A DNA stretch of 64,000 nucleotides. Origin: Bryoerythrophyllum caledonicum (lineage: Eukaryota; Streptophyta; Bryopsida; Pottiales; Pottiaceae). The position numbers and the translations under genes are program-made. Where the stretch lies: contig OZ020519.1 in the NCBI GenBank assembly GCA_963971425.1, forward strand, positions 10,990,028 through 11,054,027, given 5' to 3'. Under the pieces are notes generated by a model. It was not told the origin of the DNA. It searched no databases and worked only from the letters and a program-made list of their open reading frames with translations. Shown piece after piece: positions 22,813-35,750 of the stretch (positions within the stretch are counted from its first letter, which is position 1; the number at the start of each line of letters is the position of its first letter).

Positions 22813-25800
22813 ACCCTTGGATTAGGTGAAAGGGCATACACTCGCTATCATTGTTGATACAAAATGTGATCAGTCTGTGATACCTACCAATGCACAAGGT
22901 AACATTCCCTTCCTACAAACATTTCATCACCTGCTTGTAAATTCTCAGTCGTTATGCGTGACCTTAATCCTCACATCTAGATCTAGTCTTTTTCTAAACA
23001 GAATTCCGTTGATTTCCAGGAAAGTGTAGAAATTGTGAAAGAGGTGCAAGAAAACAAGCTGGCTGTTTCAGACGAGCAGACCAACTTGGAGATTATTATA
23101 CAGATTGTTCCAAGACATCAAAAGTGGACCAGGGTTTGTTTATAAGATAGAAATAGAGGAAACATGCAATTTCACGATGGCTCTTTCACTTTTCAAAAGC
23201 CACACCTAAATCTAAAAACCACTTTAAAATGCTTGAGACTATGACCAAAACAAGGCTTTGGACCGTGGACAGAGAAAAATATACCTTGAGCATTCGTTCC
23301 AGCTGCCACAAGAAGCATTAAAGTTCAGGTCGAAGTAGAAGAAGAAGCACCGAAAATAAAGTGTCTGCTCGGCTCCTGCCATTGAGCCTGCGTCCAGAAG
23401 ACAAAGGCTAGTGGAATAGCACTCACAGTAAACGTCTTCATAATCCACTACGAGCAAAGAGGGTTCAGAAAACACGCTGCAACTCTAACCACTAACTTGC
23501 GTTTTAAACTGTAAAGAAAGAAATATTCAGAAAAAAACTTGATCAGAGTCCTACAAGCTCCACGCCTGGTGAACTCTTGCTCTTGCACCTAAGGACCTTG
23601 AATTGGTGCAGCTGGGTTGTTTGCTTGGACTGTTGCAAGTGGTTCGAATACACCTCCAAGTCTGTTGCGCCGTATGTACTCATCCCTTCTCCCCTTTTCT
23701 GTAATCACCTCCAATAATGCCAGGACTTGGGAGCTCCAACTTCGAAGATTTGAACACACTTGTTGCATTGGACTGGACTAGTGACAATGTCTGCTCCCAC
23801 TCCATTTTCAAGGTTTCTGTAGCTTTGATATAATTGCATCCCTTGTCCAGAATTGCTTTGGCATGTTCCAATCCCACTCCAACAATACCAGCCATGTCTT
23901 GGGAGTCCTTGAAATAAAACTCAAATTGATTCTCATTTTTATCATAGCAACAAAAAAATTATTGTTCCGGCTTCTTAGTGTAACAAAACTGATAGGGTTT
24001 CATGGTTGCTTCATACCTCACAAACATTATCCATCTCTACAAGCTCTTTCTGAAGTATATCGATAAATAGAAGGTCATCTCTTCCATCTGTAACAACATT
24101 CATGGTATCAATGAATAAATGTAATGTAATGTAATACATAATAACATATGGATCTTCCTTACTCTTTTATCTAGAAAGGAAATTAATCCTCTATTACAGT
24201 ATTAGAAGCAGTTGAAAAGCCAAAATATCATAATAAATCGTGATTAGTTAAAATACTCATTTTATTTCTCCTAATCCACTTTAATTATTATGCTCATTCT
24301 AAATCATAGCAAATTAATCCACTTCTTTTTCATTGTCAAAAGCACCTAGAGTAAATTTATGCACCACCAACCCTCTTTGTGCTATATAGCTATTAGAGGA
24401 AACCATGCCTTCAAGCACATTTTATCATAGACCTATAAATGGTTTATGATAAAATGTGCTTCAAGCACATGTTTAAAGCCTGTGAAGGAGCTGGTACCTG
24501 GTTCAGTAGAACGGATGTTGCTGAAGCGATCTAGCACACATTGTGTGACACATCAATGCACGTTCACCAAGGAATAATCTGGCACAGCGTGAAGCTCCAA
24601 CTTACCTAACCAGCAGCAACAGCAGCAACACGGAGTATCACTATCCCAGTCAGCTAAAACCAAAATGGTTACACATGTTCACAAATTTTTTACCTTGAAG
24701 ATTGAACTTGACTTATCTAAAAAATTCAAACTTATGGATGGAAGGAATATGAAGGAGTATGGTTAGTTCATATAACACTAGCATGAAGAACAGAGAAACT
24801 AGCATGAACATGATCGTGAACTGCTCATGAACATGAACATAACTTACATAAACACTAGCATGAAGAATGGAGAAACAAGCATGAACATGAATTGCTTGAA
24901 CATGATGTTCGGAAGCACTCCACACTATAAAAAAAAAAAACATGCTATATATTTTAGTACATAAATCAAACTTATGCTCCACTGCACACCAACTCAAAAA
25001 TCAACAAATCTAAGTTAGAATTAATGAAATGAGCAAATCAAAATCAGACTTGTTAAAAGTGTACATCTACAGAAGTGCACAAAATGTATGGGCCTTAGCA
25101 TGCTCCTGGGTTGTTGTGTCCAAGGCTTGGCAAAAGAAAATGACATCACTAGCACAAGCTAGAAATTCAAAACATAGGTTCTTAAACTTGTAGGTGATAT
25201 CATGCTGAATATTGCTCCATCTAGGTCTTTCCAAGGAAATGGTGAGTAAGACTACAATCATCAGGATATAAAATCATGAGTGTTGTAGGCCAACGTCACT
25301 TCATAAACACATAGAAACATGGAAGGAACATATCACAATGTACAGTTCAAACTCACAGCCATTGACATGGACTCCAAATTCCCTTTTCTCCAGAACAAAT
25401 TACGACTTTCTCTTGGAGAGCGGGATTGGGTGTTGGAAGTAACATATCAACCATACCATCAACCCAAACATGAACATGGTAAGAAAGGTGGCTTACAAGA
25501 GAAAAACAATGCTTATTTAAGAAGTGCTAATTTAAGATATGCACAACTTGACCCATAAATGTTGTTCAACATGGGGGCATGAATGCATGATTAGTAGACA
25601 TGTGAGAATTGACAATTAGTACATGCATGCACATGTTAATTAAGATGCTTTTGTAGTTTGTAAAAACATACTCATAATACTAGTCTATGTATTAGGTGCG
25701 TACTGGATGATATAAAATTATTCGTTATAGACGTATGTGGCGACTCCATGTCATGGAAGCCATGGTGAACAAGCACAGCCGCCTCAATAAGCTCCCCACC

Positions 25801-25857
25801 TACTTCAATTCAGTTTAATGACAAAGCATAGTGACTTCAAAACTAAATATGTGAATC
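22813..25857. other. Gene-poor stretch with one exon-like segment
   Basis: No ORF shows a known domain. At 23,021-23,132, after an acceptor-like 'gatttccag', one frame reads GKCRNCERGARKQAGCFR and then DYYTDC, a four-cysteine pattern (CxxC then two further Cys) that looks coding-like. It is not linked to other exons. The rest is AT-rich with short repeats around 24,770-24,900 ('tagcatgaagaa'). Confidence 0.4.
24413..24461. repeat. Perfect 17-bp hairpin
   Basis: Arms AAGCACATTTTATCATA (24413-24429) and TATGATAAAATGTGCTT (24445-24461) are perfect complements around a 15-nt loop. 'TTCAAGCACAT' is repeated just after the right arm. Confidence 0.9.
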
Positions 25858-25860
25858 TTA

Positions 25861-26430
25861 GGGCTGCTTCACACCTAACGCCTGAGTCGAGAGTCCGTCG
25901 GTTTCCACCAATGAGATTGCTTGAATGGCCAAAGTCTGGCCTCTCGGTCTTCACACCAAAGGCCAAAGTCCAAAGGTCATCGTCTCCCAATGTGCCTACA
26001 TGGCACTACTTCTGGAGAGTTTTGGCACCAAGGCGACGGACTCTGGAGCAAAACTTGGGTCACCGTTTTTAGTCAACTGAAACTTCCTTCGAGAGTCTGT
26101 CGATTTTTTCAATAAAATAATCAAAATCTAACAAGATCTGGACCGTTAGATGAAAGAGGCCGAATTTTTTGGCTGATTTTTTTTTTGGCTGATTTTTTTT
26201 TGGCTGATTTTTATTGGCTGGTTTTTTTGGGCTGAGTTTTTTGGCATAATGATATGGGGTTTGGACTTTGGACTTGGGCTTTGGGGCTTCACACCACAAC
26301 TGCCCAAAGGCTTCAATAATATATTTTAATGTTTTTTTTAATCCAAAGGTTTGGACTCTCACCATAGTTTGGGCAGAAATTTTGACGGATGGACTCTTGA
26401 CTCGGCCTGGTGTGAAGCGGGCTGCGGCCC
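25861..26430. mobile_element. Family D MITE, copy 3
   Basis: Ends are GGGCTGCTTCACACC and GGTGTGAAGCGGGCTGCGGCCC, with an exact TTA duplication (25858-25860 and 26431-26433). It contains the 'ggctgatttttt' array at 26,170-26,240. This copy fixes the 3-bp TTA target of the family. Confidence 0.85.
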
Positions 26431-26701
26431 TTACTTGCAACTCCATAAACAATGCACAAAAGTATATCCAATATGCCTAGACAAAAAAAATTTAAAACGA
26501 TAAAATTTTACATGCAATTATGAAACTAGAAACTAGGTCGGCAATAAAATAGGAAACAAATGTCAGAACATCTTACCTGGAGTAGGATACTTGGTGAATG
26601 CACACTTCAGTCCACAGACTTTGGCTTCTCATTGTGCGGTATTTCAATGGACTCTTGGTATTTTGATGCTCCTCTTGCAATGTCAGGGCATAGTGCTCAC
26701 A

Positions 26702-26878
26702 CTACAACAAACCCTGTTGTTTTTCATTTACTATTTTAAGGATTTTCTGAGCGAAGGAGTCAGTTAGGTCACAAAGGACAAAAAAATAAACGTTTTTCCG
26801 ATTTTCAGTGAGTAAAGAGCGACATTTAGTGAGTGAAGAGCCACACTTACAAATGAAAAACAACAGGGTTCCTTGTAG
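26702..26878. mobile_element. Family N short MITE
   Basis: Inverted ends CTACAACAAACCCTGTTGTT and AACAACAGGGTTCCTTGTAG continue inward through 'tttcattt' and 'aaatgaaa'. Length is 177 bp. The target duplication is not clear. Confidence 0.7.
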
Positions 26879-29321
26879 AGTATTGTGTATAAATACTAAA
26901 TGACAAGTTGCGGGAGGTCCTCGTCAACTTGCAAGTGAAGTTGCACTGACATTCAAACTCCATTCAAACTCCATTGCAAGCTCATTCAAACTCCATTGCA
27001 AGCTCATCAAACTCTTTCTGCACAGCAAAACCCTGCACTAGCACTCCATGTTTCAGCATCTTCACTATTACACACCCAACTCAAACTAGGCATATTAAAA
27101 AACAACATGATGCCTAGAGTAGAAGTAGAAATCGGGTGTCCCTCGTTCCAAATTTTGTCTTGTCTTAGAGACTTTGGTTTTGCAGCTCTGGGCCATTGGG
27201 ACATCTCTTCCACAGATTCAGGACAAACTCTTCCCTCCATCCAGAGATAGCAAGACAATAGCGAGCAAGGTCAGTACTTTTCTTAAACTCAAAAAAGTCT
27301 GAAAAAGCGTTGCCCGAAAATCCAAGTGTAACATTTAGTGTCCTACCATTCGTTTTCTTTTGAGATAACTCCGCTGATTTTTCCTCTGGTGCACAAATTG
27401 TAACACCAGGACAGCAGTGTGTTGGTGAGACCTGATCTTGCCCCCACATAATTAATATTAGCTGTTCGAGTAGATGAAGGAGGAGCTCATGTTACATGTA
27501 GTTGCATACATATCTGCAACTATATTACATGTAGTTGCATACATATCTCATCAAACCTGCAACTACATCACACCACATCAAACCTGCAACAATATTCTCT
27601 TCGTTAAAGATTAACGAGGAAAGATGCTTCAGGTTATTGAAAGAAAGATTGCCCGAGCGATTATGAAGCCTCCAAAGATGACACCGTACTTCGAAGAGAT
27701 TTATTGACATGAGCTTCAAATGAAGAGATGACACCATACTTGGTAGAATATATGACCATTTTGCAACTTCACCTACCAATGGAGCTGGTGCAAATGAATG
27801 ATGTGATTAATATAGCAAATCGGTTGGATCCGATCTGGTCTGACACAGATACAAATGTTTGTATACATCAATTCACACACCTTGATGTCAAATACACCAT
27901 GTCGCAATGCAACTGCGGCTTCTCAGACCTTGGGTCAATGCTTGGTTTGGTGTTTGCAGATGCATGGGTTCCACCTCCATTGTTACATGAAGCGTACCTT
28001 GGAAGGCGAGGACCTGACCCTAATCCATGGTGATGTGTTTGTGTCACATTAGCTCTTTCCTTTGCTAGAATTTAGGGATTAGGATTTGTGGTCAACTTTC
28101 TCCTTTCTCAACGCTCACAGTGAGTTGAAAATCATCTCTCGGAATTTGAATTTCACGAGTCAACAATGTACCTCCTCTTTTTTATTTCTCATACTACTGT
28201 TTGTTCACTATTAGATTAGTAGAGGACCACCATGGCTTGTTATAGAATTTTGAATTTCACGAGGCAACAATGTGCCTCCTCTCAAGTCAAAGTAGTTTTT
28301 GTTATAGAGCATGGTGGTCTCTCAAGTCAAAGTAGTTTATGTTGCCTTTGGGAGAGAATATTAGCCACCTTCCGCTCGTCTTTCTTTGAGGTGCCATTTT
28401 GTAATAACTTCAGGTGACTTAACAAACAACCCTCGTGTCTGCAAACTTCACTTTTTGTGTTAAATTGTGTGGTTCAGACTGGAATATAACGTACGTGTGG
28501 GTTGCGGTTCTGCCTCGCTTTGTCAGTGAGCTGACCAATATTATGATAGAGATCTTGCTCTAGTACTTACCTTCTTTTACAGATGGGCAGCCACTACAAG
28601 CAACGCATGGGATCTTGAAAGTTCATGGTATCACATGAATCTCGACCGTCTTTCTCCTCTTTTGAACCTGTTGTAGAAATTTAGAACTAATTAGGGCTCA
28701 TTTAAATGACAAAAAAGGGGTCAAATTTGCAGTATCTTTGCCTGACTTGGTAGAAAGGGGATGATTGATTGCTGTTGTTCTCACAGCCCACGTTCATTCT
28801 TTGTAAGGACACATGAAAGAATTTGTGCTACAACTTCATGTACTTTTTAACCAAATGAGATATGATTCCTCCTTGTTTTTTTATGTGTTTTACACATATC
28901 CCGATGAGGAAATTTGATGTTTGGAATCCATGGTCGGGATGGTGGAATGATATGAAGAGATGGCCCGTACGTTGGTGTGTCCTTTGAATACACTTTTGAA
29001 GACGTTTTCCACACCTTGGCTCAAGTAATGAATGATGAGCTTGCATATTCCTTGTGTACCTTACCCTCCGCATCGTGATAGTGGCTTTGAGGTTCATCAC
29101 TCGTATCACTTGGACTGTTGTCTTCCAAGGTTGTTCAACTTCACATACGCATGTACTATTTGAATCATGCCTTTCATCTCATGGAGAAGACGAACATATT
29201 CAAAAACCTATTATTTTTAAAAGGTTAGAATTCCAAAGCAACTACTATTTTTAAATTTTTTAAGCTATGAATCTTTCTTATGGATGCAGATATTTGCAGA
29301 GGTCGTGAATTTGATTAGGAT
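26879..29321. other. No gene recognised
   Basis: Several ORFs of 60-100 codons overlap here but none shows a domain. Short tandem repeats of 'catgtagttgcatacatatct' lie at 27,495-27,550, with 'atcaaacctgcaac' repeats following to 27,590. Two related segments containing 'gaatttcacgag' and 'caacaatgt' occur near 28,145 and 28,250. Confidence 0.5.
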
Positions 29322-29931
29322 TTAACCCGCAATCACTCAGGAAGCCCAAAGTGGGGCCCCGGAGGTGCTAAAACTCAATTTGCATGAAATCCATGAGGAA
29401 TTAGGCTTCAAGATGAGAGGTTCAGATTTGCGCACACATTACATGAACTCCCTCTAACAATCAGATCATGATTTGGATTTATATAACTCTTGGAAAAGCT
29501 CGGAATACAATATAGACTACACCAATACACTAAAATATAGTGAATACAGTGAATACCATGCCACATACTATGTTGTATTTCACACTCATGCACATCGATT
29601 TTGGTCTTAAATTCTAATTGAATTTCGTCTTTAAGACATTCTTCATTGTTTTGTGATCGTTGATCTCACCTCACATACAAAACTTCAGTTTCGATTCGTA
29701 TAAGGTTGGAACATTTTCGTATACAATCAAGTAGAAAAAAGCAAAAAAAAACATCAATAATTGTGTATAAATCTTTTCTTGACATATGATATGTCAATGC
29801 GAAGCTATCAACCTAGTGCACATGTGAACCACTCTTATTCAAAGGTAAAAAAATTCTTGCATGAATCTATTGATAGTTAAAGTAGAACACCATCCAAAAT
29901 CCACGGTTTTCACTACCAATATACGATAACT

Positions 29932-30749
29932 TTAACCCCTAAAGGACCACGACCACTTTCGCTCTAAAACCAGTCCAAAACTGTCACTGCCAAAAAGAGA
30001 CATGAAAATCACATTTTAAAGTGAATTTTGGATTTTCAACCGTAAGATCTTTAAATAGACTTCATTATGAACATGCCGTAATATTTTGGTTGCAATCCAC
30101 CGCACGGATTGATAGATTTTAGTGTTTGAAGTCAAAACAATGGTTCATTTTCTTCCCTGCGTTGAGTAGATCAGCAGACTTTGACTTCCTTTGTATCAAA
30201 TTTTTGCATTGTACTGTACAAGGTCAAAATCTTTTTCCATTGTCTTAAGCATGATGTTATTTCCCAACATGCCAATTTTTAGAGGTTAAAAAGGGGTGTA
30301 GCATATTAAAAACAAGTGTGCAAGGAGTGAAGGTTCAAAAATTGCCATTTCACATTTTGTTTTTTTGTGAACTACGTATGTATTTGAATGATAATCCAAA
30401 CGGTCAATAAGAAGGTTTTCACCACATATTGTTGTTGAAAAAATAAAAAGTGAAAAATATGAAGATCTTTAGGTTTTATGTAGAAAAGATGAATTTTTTT
30501 TCCCCCGTTGCCCAAAAATGTGTGAAAATGTTTGACTTGGAATAAAATGCCTTTTTACACTAAAGACAAGATTTTTTTTTGAAAATTTCCTAAGGAAATA
30601 TTCTTTATATGTGTGAAAAATTCTCAATGTCAATAGAAACTTCTGTCAAAATCTTTGGAGGTGCCCAGAGTCCCCACTTTTGGCTTTAAGTGGTACTAAC
30701 TTTCAAACCACAAATCCAATATATGTATATATATGTATATATATGTATA

Positions 30750-30795
<46 letters not shown>

Positions 30796-30918
30796 CGAAG
30801 CCCTTATCAGATCCTATCTAGAAAAATAAATTCAATTAAAAAGGATTTTTTTTCGAATTGTAGGTACATGCCCAAAATCCAAAATGACCCCGGGGGGAAG
30901 TTTGGTCCCTTAGGGGTA
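29932..30918 (+). mobile_element. Family A element nested in family B
   Basis: Left border is TTAACCCCTAAAGGACCACG and right border GGTCCCTTAGGGGTA. The intact B copy reads 'aactttaaacactataatc' at this point, and here the A element sits exactly after 'aacTTTAA' and before 'acactataatc'. The right TTAA is decayed to TA. The target site is therefore TTAA. Confidence 0.9.
30719..30792. repeat. TA-rich microsatellite
   Basis: Three to four 'atatgtatat' units followed by a pure (AT)n run, inside the nested family A element. The Tyr/Ile ORF over it is an artefact. Confidence 0.95.
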
Positions 30919-31112
30919 CACTATAATCTATCCCATCGAACCGTTGGATGTTGTGCAAAATTTCCCTAAAGTTTAGGTCATGGGTTAAGTTCAATTTTGT
31001 AAGGTTTGATGTTAATATTAGGCATTGAATTTCCATCATATCCAGTTCAAAGAATAAAAATCAGCAGGAATCTTGGTTTTTCCAGAAACAAGCCTGGGCG
31101 ATAAAGGGATAA

Positions 31113-31851
31113 GTTTATGGTTCAGGGTTTAGGTTTGAGCTCTAATTAGTGTTTAAATACCAATTACACAAATAAAATGTGAGTACCGCACGGATGTCAT
31201 CATGCTTGTGCTTTTGGTCATGTGGACAGACCCGGCATTTCATTTAAAAATTGGGCGTAAAATTCAAGAAGTTCCAATGTCCCCAAAGTTGATGAAGGGT
31301 TGGTAGAATGGGTGCCTCTCTTGACACTCTTTTTGTCTGGAATAATTCCATGGTATCAACCCTATGATGCAGTAATTTATGTGGGAGAGGGTCCTCCATC
31401 TTGACCTTACCTGCAAATGAACTCGTGAATATTGCACGCCAATAGTATGTTGTCATTTTGACCAAAGTTATGAGATGGGCTACCATAAACATATGCTCAA
31501 CACCTCTATATTATGGACGACTTCACCATCACATATCCTTTTCAAGAAGATGTCATAACAAAGAATCATTCTCATTATCACAATCTTGAGGTTACGTTTT
31601 TGATCCTCCGTTCGATGGTATTATATATCACACGTCCCATTAAGAAGATATTATAACAAAGAACCAAACTTGCACTAATTCAAAATGTCTGTGACCCTTT
31701 CAAATATCAAAATTAGGACAACATTATGAGTTTGGTGGTATTAGGGAATGTGAAATAAAAGAAACTAAGATGTATTGCTTTGAACTATGTTAAGTTTGAG
31801 ATGTTATGTGCTTTGTTTAACTTGTGGACTGGCTAACCTATTGTTGATATA
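31113..31851. other. No gene or element recognised
   Basis: Sequence of mixed composition without ORFs carrying domains or inverted ends. Confidence 0.5.
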
Positions 31852-32165
31852 AGGTAAGCACCCTTGTCATCAACCAAACCTAATAACCAACACCTATAAA
31901 ATTGGGGTACATCCAACCAATTTTCATCCCATTATTACATTTGGTTGGCATTTGTGGGGGTACCTATTCGCATCCACGAGCTAAACATATCAGCAGACTT
32001 TGAAAATTCATAACTACCGGTAATTCACATTTCATCGGAAACATATGATGTCACTTTGGTTGAAATTGTAATCCTATCGACTATTGCTGGAAAAACAAAT
32101 GTCTTGTTATTTTTTCTCTCCATATATGCACATCGCTCATTTCGTCGGTGATGGGAGGTTTACCT
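31852..32165 (+). mobile_element. Family L MITE, copy 1, TA target
   Basis: Ends AGGTAAGCACCC and GGGAGGTTTACCT are inverted, with TA on both sides. The body matches 35,375-35,730 ('aattggggtac/tatccaacc', 'tgaaaattcataact', 'ctctccatatatgcacat'). Confidence 0.75.
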
Positions 32166-32656
32166 TACCTTCTTGTTTTGAATACACTCCCTTATTTTCA
32201 CACGTTGTTCTCCAACAAATAACTCAACATCATATTGTAGTGGAATTGTGGCACATACCACATCATGGCTTCGTGAGAATATCCCATGTCCACTAGAAAG
32301 TTCCAAACAACATGATACTGATTGTGAAGGGGAAAAAAAGTGCGTTGCTAGGGGAGACTAAGTCAGGCAGTGTACATATGGAGGTGACTGAAAAATAAAT
32401 AAAAACGTAGGACACCCTTTGCATTCAAGAATACTGTTCAGTAAAAGGGAATGATGGCCATTGATGTGAGTGTCAAATACCCATTTTCATAAAGTAATGC
32501 ATAGCTACCCTTTGCAGTGGTCACTTTCCTACATAATTAATTCAAAATGGAGAGTGTTCAATTTTTTTGGAGAATATAATTTCTTTTGTCTGGGTGATTA
32601 CCCATGTAATGTCAAGGTGCTACCTGTATAATGCCTAGGTGATATCCATGTAATAT
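32166..32656. other. No gene or element recognised
   Basis: Nothing supportable. A short ORF shared with the end of family L has no domain. Confidence 0.5.
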
Positions 32657-33610
32657 TTAGTCCCTAAATGATAAAAATCTGGAGGGTGGGTTTTTGCAAA
32701 TGTGGGGCATGTTCCTGTAGTTGCAATTTATGTTTACAATTCTTGAATTTTTTTTCAAAGATGCAATAAGACAAGATGTGCATGCCAATATAACCTTTAT
32801 TCTCAGTGGACCTTTAGAAAAAATAGTTATGTCATCTTAAAGGAAAAATTGTTGAGTGCAGGAATGTTGGGCAACTCCAAAAACTTTTGCTATGACACTC
32901 TTTTAAACGTGGGATTTTCAATACTAGCAAGTAATATAGTTTCCTTTGAAACTGCCAAAAAATTATTCTTTTCTTTTTGTGAAAAATAGCATATTAACCC
33001 AAGTCAAACATTTTCACACATTGTCACACATTTTTGGGCAAGGTACCAAAAAAACTTCCTCTTTTTCACATAAAACTTTGAGATCTTCATATTTTTTTCT
33101 TTTTAATTTTTCCTAACAATATGTGGTGTAAACCTTCTAATTGACCGTTTGGATTATCATTCTAAAACCTATTAACTTCACAAAAAATAAAACGTGATTT
33201 GGTAATTTTTGAACCTCTACTTCTTCCACAATTTTTTTGAATATGCTACACCCCTTTTGTACCTCTAAAAATTGTTGTACAAGGAACTAATATCATGCTT
33301 GACACAATGGTAATGAATTTAGACCTTGTGTAATGCAAACATTTGACACCAACTAAAGTCAAAGCCTAGTGATCCACTCAACGCAAGGAAGGCAATGAAC
33401 CCTTTTCTCTTCTTCTGACACTATAATCTTTCAAACTCTACAGTCAAAGTTTACGAAATTTTGTGAGTATGTCACATAATAAGTCTTAATTGAGATCCCA
33501 CAGTTAAAACTAGAAAAACAAAAGAAGTTGTTTCCTTCCTTACTCAATGCACTAGAATCAACAATCTTGAAGTGTTTTTGTATGAAAGTGTCAAAAAAAC
33601 GTAGGAGTTA
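32657..33610 (-). mobile_element. Family A element, reverse
   Basis: The left end TTAGTCCCTAAATGAT and the right end GTAGGAGTTAGG are decayed forms of the family termini. Family A motifs run in reverse order throughout. It is about 954 bp. Confidence 0.8.
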
Positions 33611-34768
33611 GGTGACACCCAACTTGTCCAAGTCGCTGCATCAAAGAAAAATAATTCTTTCGACAGAGATGTGCCAAAAATGACCACTGAGAATTCACCA
33701 ACCTCAGGCATTCCGGTAGAATTCACCAATCTCGATCATATGCAGTTCTTACAACATACTTCAAAATATGACTGGAAGTGGATAATTCAACTCGATTGCA
33801 ACATGCGCAGATTTTTATGTTTAGTCCAACATGGATTAATAACTAAAGATCAAATTAGTTTTTAAAAGTGAAATACAGACTCAGTCAAATCACTTGTTGG
33901 ATTCACGGGTGGTGGAACAAATTTCCAAATTTCACGTAGTATACCTGATATAGTGGTAAAAAGTTTAGAGTAGATGTTGGTCTTAAGAGTAAATACAATT
34001 TTATGTGTAATTGTCTCCACATGCCAATGATAGCTCGTAACTTTTGCTGTATCATATTGCCGCATGTCACATGGGTGTTGTTGCCTTGAATCCCAATTCC
34101 AGGGTCAGGCATTGATGCACAGCCTGGAAAGAATGAATTTCAACAACCTCTTTTACACCGAAAAACAGTTACTTCTCCTATCTTCTATTTCACACTCGGC
34201 CAACTCACTACCAACTCTTATCAATTTCCATAATTGACCCTTTGTTAAATGTCCCTATCTCACATCATCACGTACAAGTGTAGACCCTCATCGTCCCCGT
34301 CAAAGCAAAGGCGCTGCAATCCCTCAAGACCCTTTCCTTGTGCAAATCCATGACTAGATGCGAGACCCTGTTTTTGGCACAATGTATTATCCCAATGTGA
34401 TACCCTGTCTCTAACCGATACCTTATCCGTAGATGATACCTGGCCCGGATGTGAGTCCATGTCCCCGCAGCAATATTTGAACTCAAGTAATTCATTTGAC
34501 TAAATTCATCCAACTGATTACATCATGGAATTGTCCCAGACTGCCCAACAAACAATAGATATAGAGAGAGGAAGAGAGAGATATTTCAACTCATAAATGT
34601 TCTACTGGTATAGATAGGGATGCTTTAACGATATTTGATTTTAATAAAACTGGAGTAGATGGGGCCAATCATTTATTCTATGTGTTGTTATACGATAAAA
34701 TTGTGGGCATTGTTTTACCAAGGTGTGAACATCGAAATTGGTGGCACATGTACAGTACCCGACAATAA
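33611..34768. other. No gene recognised
   Basis: Several 60-80 codon ORFs on both strands show no domain and no exon chain. The segment 34,350-34,460 is rich in 'gatacc' and 'gagacc' motifs but has no clear period. Confidence 0.5.
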
Positions 34769-35368
34769 GGGTCTATTTGCACCTGGAGGTATGTACCTGC
34801 AATTGGTGGTTCCTATTTTCATTTTATCTCGAAACTTGTAGACCTATTCATACTAGTTAACTGAGAATTGGTTTGAGTAGTTTCCATCCATTGCTGTGAG
34901 AGGTGGTAGGAATGAAGGCATTCGCACTCCAACCACTATTTGCATGGTCATTAGTTATTTCCTTCTGACACATTGAAGAGGAGATTCGGGGATGGATATA
35001 AAATTGTGGGAATTGTTTACCCATGCACCATGCACTAAAAACAAAACCCATACGTGACACTTTAAGTTGCTATAGTGTTGGCAAATATCTTAAGGTCACC
35101 TTCAAGGCTGAAATTGGTACCTCTCACCTACTTGCGATGATTGGTAGATTTTGTTTTACAGAATGTTCATTTTACGAAGATTTAAAAAACACATATATCC
35201 CCTTCACTAAATCCAAACCACCGCCTTACCTTTGCTCTACCTCCACTATCCAGCTCATATTTTCATCCTTGCCATGTCAATTCAGAAACTAACACCATTT
35301 CTGGTGCGAAACCACATTTTCCTAACACCGCCTTAACACCCCATGTACCTCCAGGTGCGAATAGACCC
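34769..35368. mobile_element. Family M MITE (PIF/Harbinger-like)
   Basis: Ends GGGTCTATTTGCACCTGGAG and CTCCAGGTGCGAATAGACCC are inverted, continuing 'gta' and 'tac' inward. TAA is duplicated exactly (34766-34768 and 35369-35371). It is 600 bp. The ORF near its right end is not supported. Confidence 0.85.
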
Positions 35369-35374
35369 TAAGTA

Positions 35375-35730
35375 AGGTAAGCCTCCCCATAACCAACAAA
35401 AACCCATGGCCAACACCTATGAAATTGGGGTATATCCAACCCTCTTCCATCCCATTACCACCAACTCAGCTCCAAACGGAGGTTTGCTATTAGGTAGTCA
35501 AGACCCTTACTTTTGGTCGTTGGTTATGGGGTTACCTACTGCTGGCCACCTACTAAACATGGCTGTACAATGTGAAAATTCATAACTAATTCAATTTTCA
35601 TCGAAAAATATGAAATCACTTGGGTTGGAATTGTAATTCTATTGGCTATCACTGAAAAATAATAGTAAAATTATCTCCTCTCTCCATATATGCACATTCC
35701 TTAACTTGTCAGTTTTAGGGGGCCTTACCT
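35375..35730 (+). mobile_element. Family L MITE, copy 2, TA target
   Basis: Ends AGGTAAGCCTCCC and GGGGGCCTTACCT are inverted with TA on each side (35373-35374 and 35731-35732). It abuts family M, sharing only a few bases between the two. Confidence 0.8.
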
Positions 35731-35750
35731 TATATGTTCTTTTTGCTTAG

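Larger units (their letters stand above)
29322..31112 (+). mobile_element. Family B element interrupted by a family A element
   Basis: It begins TTAACCCGCAATCACTCAGG and ends CCTGGGCGATAAAGGGATAA, matching the intact B copy at 5,747-6,541 along its length. Without the nested A element it is about 800 bp, as in the intact copy. Confidence 0.85.

Noticed and set aside
30733-30969. Tyr/Ile-rich ORF
   Set aside because: It is a translation of the (AT)n tract inside a nested family A element.
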